64,000 nt of DNA from Caballeronia sp. SL2Y3 (lineage in GTDB: Bacteria; Pseudomonadota; Gammaproteobacteria; Burkholderiales; Burkholderiaceae): NCBI RefSeq assembly GCF_022879575.1, contig NZ_CP084260.1, forward strand, positions 372,001 to 436,000, read 5' to 3'. The position numbers and the translations under genes were made by a program. Positions 58,299 through 64,000 of the stretch are shown here, one piece after another; within the stretch, counting starts at the first letter, position 1, and each line of letters opens with the position of its first letter. Under the pieces are notes generated by a model, which was not told the DNA's origin, did not search any database, and worked only from the letters and a program-made list of their open reading frames with translations.

Positions 58299-59354
58299 AT
58301 GAATCAACCGAAATCCGCCCCGGACACCCAAGGTTTGTCGTATCGCGATGCAGGTGTCGACATCGACGCGGGCGATGCGCTCGTCGACCGGATCAAGCCG
58401 TTTGCCAAGAAGACCTTGCGCGACGGCGTGCTGGGCGGAATCGGCGGATTCGGCGCGCTCTTCGAGGTGCCGAAGAAGTACAAGGAGCCGGTGCTCGTGT
58501 CGGGAACGGACGGCGTCGGCACCAAGCTGCGCCTCGCGTTCCAGCTGAACCGGCACGACACGGTCGGGCAGGATCTCGTCGCCATGAGTGTGAACGACAT
58601 TCTGGTGCAGGGCGCCGAGCCGCTCTTCTTCCTCGATTATTTCGCGTGCGGCAAGCTCGACGTGGACACCGCGGCCGATGTGGTCAAGGGCATCGCGCAG
58701 GGCTGCGAATTCGCGGGCTGCGCGCTGATCGGCGGCGAGACGGCTGAAATGCCGGGCATGTACCCGGACGGCGAGTACGACCTCGCGGGCTTCGCGGTCG
58801 GCGCGGTGGAAAAGAGCAAGATCATCGACGGCAGCACCATCGCGCCGGGCGATGTGGTGCTCGGGCTGGCGTCGAGCGGCATTCACTCGAACGGCTATTC
58901 GCTCGTGCGCAAGATCATCGAGCGCGCGAATCCGGACCTGAACGCCGATTTCGACGGCCGCTCGCTCGCCGACGCGCTGATGGCGCCGACGCGCATCTAC
59001 GTGAAGCCGCTGCTTTCCGCGATGCAGAGCATCACGGTGAAGGGCATGGCGCACATCACGGGCGGCGGGCTTGTCGAGAACATCCCGCGCGTGCTGCGCG
59101 AGGGTTTAACGGCGGAGCTGGACCATCGCGCGTGGCCGCTGCCGCCGCTTTTCGCGTGGCTGCAAAAGCACGGCGGCGTCGCGGATGCGGAAATGCATCG
59201 CGTATTCAATTGCGGGATCGGCATGGCGGTGATCGTCGCGGCGGAAGATGCCGATGCGGCGACGGGCCTGCTGTCGGCGGCGGGCGAACAGGTGTGGAAG
59301 ATCGGCGTGGTGCGCGAGAGCCGTGAGGGCGAGGCGCAGACCGTCGTGGTTTGA
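58299..59354 (+). CDS. purM: Phosphoribosylformylglycinamidine cyclo-ligase
   Basis: Makes aminoimidazole ribotide in purine synthesis using ATP. 351 residues. [44 protein letters not shown] and [18 protein letters not shown] are signatures. The ATG at 58299 ([11 protein letters not shown]) is the natural start. A palindrome with a -10-like core lies just upstream, and a clear terminator follows. Divergent from hda with a 234-base spacer. Confidence 0.97.
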   Translation: MNQPKSAPDTQGLSYRDAGVDIDAGDALVDRIKPFAKKTLRDGVLGGIGGFGALFEVPKKYKEPVLVSGTDGVGTKLRLAFQLNRHDTVGQDLVAMSVNDILVQGAEPLFFLDYFACGKLDVDTAADVVKGIAQGCEFAGCALIGGETAEMPGMYPDGEYDLAGFAVGAVEKSKIIDGSTIAPGDVVLGLASSGIHSNGYSLVRKIIERANPDLNADFDGRSLADALMAPTRIYVKPLLSAMQSITVKGMAHITGGGLVENIPRVLREGLTAELDHRAWPLPPLFAWLQKHGGVADAEMHRVFNCGIGMAVIVAAEDADAATGLLSAAGEQVWKIGVVRESREGEAQTVVV

Positions 59355-59382
59355 ATCGGCTGCCGGACGTTTTCGGTGAAGA

Positions 59383-59408
59383 GCCGCTCGTTTTCGAGCG
59401 GCTTTTTT
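59383..59408 (+). terminator. Intrinsic terminator of purM
   Basis: GCCGCTCG and CGAGCGGC form a perfect eight-base-pair stem with a TTTT loop, followed by six T residues. It lies 28 bases past the purM stop and touches the miaA stop on the other strand. Confidence 0.9.
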
Positions 59409-60363
59409 ATTGTCCGTCCGCTATCCGCTCGATCTCGCGCACGGTGCGTTGGGTGGCGTCTGAAGCGCAGCAATCCACCACGACGCGCTCCGGCATCCCA
59501 CGCAGCCACGTCAACTGGCGCTTGCACAACTGCCGCGTCGCGAAGATGCCCTTGTCGCGCATCTCGTCGTAGCCGGTCAGGCCGTCGAGATATTCCCACG
59601 CCTGCCGATAGCCGACGCAGCGCATCGACGGCATCGACACGTCGAGATCGCCGCGCGCGCGCAGCCGCTTCACTTCGTCGATGAAACCGTGCGCGAGCAT
59701 GGCGTCGAAGCGCGCCGCGATGCGCGCATGCAGCACCGCGCGGTCCGACGGTTCGAGCGCGATCGGCACGAAGTCATACGGCGCTTCCTGCTCCAACACG
59801 CGCGGCGCGGCGAGCAGCGCGGACATCGGCTGGCCGGTCAGCATATAGATTTCGAGGGCGCGCTGGATGCGCTGCGAATCGTTCGGAGCGAGGCGCGCCG
59901 CAGTCTGCGGATCGACAGCCGCGAGCCGCGCGTGCAGCGCGGGCCAGCCGTCGCGCGCGGCGTCGGCGTCGAGCGTGGCGCGCACGGAAGGATCGGCGGG
60001 CGGCAGGTCGTTAAGGCCTTGAGTCAGCGCCTTGTAGTACAGCATCGTGCCGCCGACCAGCAGCGGCACGTTGCCCCGCGCGACGATCTCGCCGACCAGC
60101 CGCAGGGCATCGGCGCGAAACTGCGCGGCCGAGTACGAGTCGGCCGGATCGATGATATCGATCAGATGATGCGGCGCGGCCGCCCGCTCGGCCGCGTCGG
60201 GCTTGGCCGTGCCGATATCCATCTCGCGATAGACGAGCGCGGAATCCACGCTCACGATTTCCACCGGCCGCGCCGACGCCGCCGCGAACGCGAGCGCCGC
60301 CGCCGTCTTGCCCGACGCCGTCGGCCCGAGCAGACAGGCTATGTGCAACGCGGAATCGCTCAT
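59407..60363 (-). CDS. miaA: tRNA dimethylallyltransferase
   Basis: Adds the dimethylallyl group to A37 of tRNAs, the substrate made for MiaB. 318 residues: P-loop [17 protein letters not shown] (13-20), [36 protein letters not shown] and the [13 protein letters not shown] loop. The ATG at 60363 overlaps the mutL stop (ATGA), the order mutL-miaA found in E. coli. An upstream start at 60435 would add 24 residues inside mutL. Confidence 0.95.
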   Translation of the reverse strand: MSDSALHIACLLGPTASGKTAAALAFAAASARPVEIVSVDSALVYREMDIGTAKPDAAERAAAPHHLIDIIDPADSYSAAQFRADALRLVGEIVARGNVPLLVGGTMLYYKALTQGLNDLPPADPSVRATLDADAARDGWPALHARLAAVDPQTAARLAPNDSQRIQRALEIYMLTGQPMSALLAAPRVLEQEAPYDFVPIALEPSDRAVLHARIAARFDAMLAHGFIDEVKRLRARGDLDVSMPSMRCVGYRQAWEYLDGLTGYDEMRDKGIFATRQLCKRQLTWLRGMPERVVVDCCASDATQRTVREIERIADGQ

Positions 60364-62297
60364 TGTCCGCGCATGAAGAGGCGGTCGAGGTCCGCGAGCG
60401 TCAGCTGATACCACGTCGGGCGGCCGTGATTGCACTGATCGGCGCGTTCGGTAGCTTCCATCTGACGCAAGAGGGCGTTCATTTCGTCGAGCGTCAGGCG
60501 GCGATTGGCGCGCACCGCATGGTGGCAGGCGAGCGTGCCGAGCAGTTCGTGCTGGCGCTCGGTGAGCACGCGCGATCCGCCGTACGCGTGCAGATCGGCG
60601 AGCACGGCGCGGGCGAGCGCGGCGAGGTCCGCGTCTTTCAGCAACGCGGGCACCGCGCGAATCGCGATGGAAGTCGGCGACAGCACCGCGAGATCGAAGC
60701 CGAGCGCGTCCAGCGTCTCGCGCTCTTCATCGACGATGCCGATTTCCACCGGGTCGGCCGTCATCGAGACCGGAATCAGCAGCGGCTGCACGGCGATGGA
60801 CCGGTCCGCGAGCGCGTGCTTGAACTGCTCGTAGAGGATGCGTTCGTGCGCGGCGTGCATATCCACGATGACGAGCCCGCGCGCGTTCTGCGCGAGCACG
60901 TAGATGCCGTGAATCTGCCCGACGGCGAAGCCGAGCGGCTGATCGTCGGCGTGTGCGTGGCTCGCGGGGGCGTAGGCGGGCGCGCCGTCGTCGTTGGCCC
61001 ACGCGACGGCGGGCGATGCCGCTGCCGCAGACTCGACCGGCGCGGCGGCGTTCTTGCGCCCGAACAACGCGTCGTAGAGCGCGAGCGGCTGCGCGACGGG
61101 CAGCGACCCTTGCGTCATGCGCGACTGACGCATCCACGTGGTGCCGTTTTCGTTCCTGGCCGCCGATCCCGCGCTCGCGACAGGGCGCGCGCTGAACGAC
61201 GCCGGCCCGGTCGGTTCGAGTTGCGCCGCGTGCCCGCCCGCTGTCGTTTCCGGCGACGCGCCCGCGTGCCGCGCCAGCGCGCGCTGGACCGCGTGGAACA
61301 CGTACTGATGAATCGAGCGCGAATCGCGAAACCGCACTTCGATCTTCGACGGATGCACGTTCACGTCCACCGATTCGGGCGGCAGATCGAGAAACAGCAC
61401 GTAGGCCGGATAGCGGTTGCCGTGCAACACGTCCTCATACGCGGCGCGAACCGCGTGCGTGAGCAGCTTGTCGCGCACGAAGCGGCCGTTCACGAAGAAA
61501 TATTGCTGGTCCGCGCGCCCGCGGCTGGCGGTCGGCAGGCCCGCGCAACCGTAGACGGCAAGCGGCCCGGCGCGTTCGTCGAGCGGCAGATGCGAGGTCT
61601 CGAACACTTCGCCCAGTATCTTCGCGACGCGCGTGGCCGGATCGCTCGCGTTCCAGTGCTCGACGGCCTTGCCGTTGTGCATCACGGAAATGGCGACGTC
61701 CGGCCGCGCGAGCGCCACGCGGCGAATGACTTCGAGGCAATGCCCGAGCTCGGTTTGTTCGCTTTTCAGGAACTTTCGGCGCGCCGGCGTGTTGAAGTAA
61801 AGCTCGCGCACGTCGATGGTCGTGCCGACCGTGCCCGCCGCGGGCGAAATAACGCCCGTTTGCGCGTCGATGCGCGTGGCGTGCGCGCATTCTTCTGTGC
61901 GGCTCGTGATGAACAGCTCCGCCACCGATGCAATGGAGGCGATGGCTTCGCCGCGAAAACCGAGCGTGGCGACGGCTTCGAGATCGGCGAGCGAGCGGAT
62001 CTTGCTCGTCGCATGCCTCATGAGCGCGAGCGGGAGTTCTTCGGGAGGCATGCCGCAGCCGTCGTCGGCGATCACGATGCGCTTCACGCCGCCTTCGTCA
62101 AGCGTCACGCGCAAGCTGCGCGCGCCGGCATCGAGTGCGTTTTCCAGCAGTTCCTTGACCACGGACGCCGGCCGCTCGACGACTTCGCCCGCGGCAATCT
62201 GGCTGATGAGTTGGTCGGGAAGCGGGGCGATGGCGCGCGAACGGCGCGCCACGGCGGCGGTCGAAGCGCCGGCGGAGAGTTCGTTGAGATCGGCCAT
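60360..62297 (-). CDS. mutL: DNA mismatch repair protein MutL
   Basis: Links MutS to repair. 645 residues. N-terminal GHKL ATPase motifs [32 protein letters not shown] and [13 protein letters not shown]. The C-terminal domain has [12 protein letters not shown] at about 479-490, close to the DQHA(X)2E(X)4E endonuclease motif, plus ACHHAVRA and CNHGRPTW, then ends in FMRG. MutL of this type nicks DNA in organisms without MutH. The ATG at 62297 (MADLNELS) is the family start. miaA is coupled by the overlap. Confidence 0.95.
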   Translation of the reverse strand: MADLNELSAGASTAAVARRSRAIAPLPDQLISQIAAGEVVERPASVVKELLENALDAGARSLRVTLDEGGVKRIVIADDGCGMPPEELPLALMRHATSKIRSLADLEAVATLGFRGEAIASIASVAELFITSRTEECAHATRIDAQTGVISPAAGTVGTTIDVRELYFNTPARRKFLKSEQTELGHCLEVIRRVALARPDVAISVMHNGKAVEHWNASDPATRVAKILGEVFETSHLPLDERAGPLAVYGCAGLPTASRGRADQQYFFVNGRFVRDKLLTHAVRAAYEDVLHGNRYPAYVLFLDLPPESVDVNVHPSKIEVRFRDSRSIHQYVFHAVQRALARHAGASPETTAGGHAAQLEPTGPASFSARPVASAGSAARNENGTTWMRQSRMTQGSLPVAQPLALYDALFGRKNAAAPVESAAAASPAVAWANDDGAPAYAPASHAHADDQPLGFAVGQIHGIYVLAQNARGLVIVDMHAAHERILYEQFKHALADRSIAVQPLLIPVSMTADPVEIGIVDEERETLDALGFDLAVLSPTSIAIRAVPALLKDADLAALARAVLADLHAYGGSRVLTERQHELLGTLACHHAVRANRRLTLDEMNALLRQMEATERADQCNHGRPTWYQLTLADLDRLFMRGQ

Positions 62298-62464
62298 GCC
62301 GAAATTATAGCCATTCGCATCGGCCGCTCGCGGGGCGCATCGTTCCGACAATGCGTCCCAAGATGGCGGTTCGATGCGTGCTTTTTAACCGACGCGCCGG
62401 GTCACTTCGGTATCATGGCGCGACCCTTCGCTTGTTGCCGGCTCACTTCTTCGAGGAAAGTTTT

Positions 62465-63124
62465 TTGGACACGCTGCTGCATTTCCTGGGACTCATCCTG
62501 CACATCGACAAATCGCTCGGTGACTTTATCCATACGTACGGCGCATGGGTGTACGCCGTGCTGTTCCTCATCGTGTTCTGCGAAACGGGGCTCGTCGTCT
62601 TTCCATTTCTGCCGGGCGATTCGCTGCTTTTTATCGGCGGCGCGTTCGCGGCCACGCACGAGATGGATCTCGGCGCGCTCATCGCGCTGCTGCTGATTGC
62701 GGCTGTCGCGGGCAACACGGTCAATTACTGGATCGGACGCGCCATCGGCCCGAAGGTGTTCGATACGAACATACCGGTGCTCGAGCGTTTTCTTGACCGC
62801 AAGGCGCTGCAGAAGACGCATAACTTTTACGAACGCCACGGCGGCAAGACGATCGTGATCGCGCGTTTCGTGCCTGTCGTGCGCACCTTCGCGCCGTTCG
62901 TGGCGGGGGCGTCCGCGATGAACGCGACGCGCTTTCAGCTTTTCAACATCTTGGGCGCGGCCATCTGGGTGCTGCTTCTCGTGCTGCTCGGCTACTTCTT
63001 CGGGAATATCCCGTTCATCCGGCAGTATCTGAACGTGATCGTGCTGGTCGGCATTGGCGCTGCCATCGTGCCGATTGCGTTGGGCGCTCTGTGGAAGATG
63101 AGCCGTCGCGGCTCGAAGGTGTGA
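62465..63124 (+). CDS. DedA-family membrane protein
   Basis: 219-residue inner-membrane protein thought to flip phospholipid carriers and maintain membrane potential. VFCETGLVVFPFLPGDSLLFIGGAFA and FYERHGGKTIVIARFVPVVRTFAPFVAGAS are the DedA signatures, with conserved Glu and Arg. The start is a TTG at 62465 with GAGGAAAG about five bases upstream; the ATG at 62351 would add an uncharacteristic 38-residue extension. Divergent from mutL. Confidence 0.9.
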   Translation: MDTLLHFLGLILHIDKSLGDFIHTYGAWVYAVLFLIVFCETGLVVFPFLPGDSLLFIGGAFAATHEMDLGALIALLLIAAVAGNTVNYWIGRAIGPKVFDTNIPVLERFLDRKALQKTHNFYERHGGKTIVIARFVPVVRTFAPFVAGASAMNATRFQLFNILGAAIWVLLLVLLGYFFGNIPFIRQYLNVIVLVGIGAAIVPIALGALWKMSRRGSKV

Positions 63125-63143
63125 GCACAGCGTGAGGGAATTC

Positions 63144-63184
63144 GGCCGGGCCGGCGCTTCGCGTGGCGCGAAGCAACCCGGCCC
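63144..63184 (+). terminator. Nested GC-rich hairpin after the DedA gene
   Basis: An outer stem GGCCGGG / CCCGGCC encloses an inner stem CTTCGCG / CGCGAAG. There is no T tract, so this is a structure but not a standard Rho-independent terminator. Confidence 0.4.
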
Positions 63185-63195
63185 GACATGCCGAT

Positions 63196-63236
63196 GCGCC
63201 CTTACGCGCGCCCTTAGGTGCGCCCTTAGGCGCGCC
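63196..63236. repeat. 12-base tandem repeat at the end of the GlsB-type gene
   Basis: GCGCCCTTA plus three variable bases repeats three times, then GCGCC. On the minus strand each unit puts an in-frame TAA behind the gene, so three stop codons occur in tandem, 12 bases apart (ending at 63226, 63214 and 63202). Confidence 0.8.
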
Positions 63237-63486
63237 GGAACAGGCGGATGATGAAAAGCAGCACCACTGCGCCGATCACTGCCGTCAGCAGCGAACCGAG
63301 CAAGCCGCCGCCGAGCGAAATGCCGATTGCGCCGAAGAGCCAGTTGCCGAGCACGCCGCCCACGATGCCGACGAGAATGTCCACGAACACGCCGAAGCCC
63401 GTACCGTTCATGATGAGGCCGGCGAGCCAGCCGGCGATGCCGCCGATGATGAGGCTGACGATGATTCCATGATGCAGAATTTGCAT
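63226..63486 (-). CDS. GlsB/YeaQ/YmgE-family stress-response membrane protein
   Basis: 86 residues with about three glycine-rich helices: IIGGIAGWLAGLIMNG, VDILVGIVGGVLGNWLFGAIG and LLTAVIGAVVLLFIIRLF. The GIAGWLAGLIMNG stretch is the family mark. It is an inner-membrane protein tied to general stress in other bacteria. The C-terminal LFRRA runs into a triple in-frame stop made by tandem repeats. Convergent with the DedA gene. Confidence 0.88.
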   Translation of the reverse strand: MQILHHGIIVSLIIGGIAGWLAGLIMNGTGFGVFVDILVGIVGGVLGNWLFGAIGISLGGGLLGSLLTAVIGAVVLLFIIRLFRRA

Positions 63487-63702
63487 GCGCTAGTACTCCG
63501 GAAAGATGAGGAAAATGCAGGACTGCAGGAGGCTCCCGCTTTCGAGCGCAGTGAATGTAGCCCAAAGCGCGGTGCCAAAAGCGCGCAATGTGTCAAGGAT
63601 TGTGGATTGTCTGTCCGGCTTGGGGCGTGTGAAGCGGCGGCGTGCTGCGACGTCAACGCGCGGGCGGGCAGAATCGTGAAAAATTTAGAATCCCGAAGGA
63701 TC

Positions 63703-63718
63703 AGGCGAAGTTTCGCCT
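63703..63718. repeat. Small inverted repeat upstream of the 57-residue lipoprotein
   Basis: AGGCGAA and TTCGCCT flank GT, making a seven-base-pair palindrome about 40 bases before the lipoprotein ATG. Operator or small hairpin; role unknown. Confidence 0.35.
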
Positions 63719-63758
63719 AAAGTGTCTCGTCGACTGACCTGAGGAACTGGATTCTGTA

Positions 63759-63932
63759 ATGTTTTATGCTGTCGCAATTTCGTCCGAACCGAAGGCGAAA
63801 TGCACTGGCGGGCGCGGATCGCGGCTTGCGGTCATATCGGTTTGCGCGCTGGCGCTTTCGCTGTTGCCCGGCTGCGGCATCGTCGGATGTGTCGGTACTT
63901 CGGTGTATGGCGTCGGCTTGACCGTGTGTTAG
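63759..63932 (+). CDS. Small cysteine-rich lipoprotein (57 residues)
   Basis: Begins MFYAVAISSEPKAKC. A hydrophobic segment LAVISVCALALSLLPGC ends in the lipobox LLPGC (Cys39), followed by GIVGCVGTSVYGVGLTVC. A GAGGAA lies 12 bases before the ATG at 63759. The mature part is only 19 residues, so it is a tiny lipid-anchored peptide. Unknown function; it runs to TAG at 63932. Two similar short lipoproteins are common in Burkholderia but I cannot name the family. Confidence 0.55.
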   Translation: MFYAVAISSEPKAKCTGGRGSRLAVISVCALALSLLPGCGIVGCVGTSVYGVGLTVC

Positions 63933-64000
63933 CGCGGCGGCCGGCGGCGGGAAATTCAAGAGCGTTGCACTAGATCAAGACAAGAGCATGGGAAAGTTGG

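Overview
The window is a chromosomal segment from a high-GC betaproteobacterium of the Burkholderiaceae, most likely Paraburkholderia, Caballeronia or a close relative. This rests on protein style, gene order (hrcA-hemH-S4 protein-grpE-trx-dnaK-dnaJ; miaB-phoH-ybeY-corC-lnt; pcnB-folK-dgk-panB) and GC-rich codon use. It is dense core genome. I see no prophage, insertion sequence, CRISPR array, tRNA or rRNA.

Layout. 1-8 kb (minus): yhdP, a nitrilase-family hydrolase, tldD and the 5' part of aroG. aroG has its own promoter and a leader that reads as a complete ribosome-mediated attenuator with an aromatic-rich leader peptide. 8-11.4 kb: glnE (plus), followed by a spacer holding a decayed second copy of the glnE 3' end. 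11.4-14 kb (minus): recN and nadK. 14.2-21.9 kb (plus): heat-shock cluster hrcA, hemH, S4/Hsp15 gene, grpE (with a sigma-32-type promoter), a thioredoxin-like gene, dnaK and dnaJ. 21.9-25.7 kb: a fused pabB-pabC gene, then divergent dgoD and its GntR-family regulator around a short palindrome.

25.8-40.1 kb is a long minus-strand series: glpK, miaB, phoH, ybeY, chaC, corC, lnt, glyQ, glyS, gmhB, plsC, a YgjP-type metalloprotease and gloA. It joins tRNA modification, ribosome quality control, lipoprotein and LPS maturation, phospholipid synthesis and glycine charging. 40.2-46.3 kb is the more variable part: a small lipoprotein, a 65-residue orphan, a cytosolic gamma-glutamyltransferase-family enzyme, an MHS-type transporter, a diiron ferritin-like protein and a flavin split-barrel protein. 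46.4-52.6 kb: RhlE-type helicase, TrhA/hemolysin III protein, a triheme cytochrome c with a c4-like cytochrome, a CopD-like membrane protein and a small membrane protein.

52.7-58.1 kb (minus): hda, a HAD phosphatase, pcnB, folK, dgk and panB. 58.3-63.9 kb: purM ending in a clear terminator, miaA and mutL in ATGA overlap, a DedA protein with a TTG start, a GlsB-type membrane protein and a 57-residue lipoprotein.

The strongest unusual signal is the aroG leader at about 886-1086. All four mutually exclusive attenuator segments and a leader peptide with seven consecutive aromatic codons can be read directly from the sequence.
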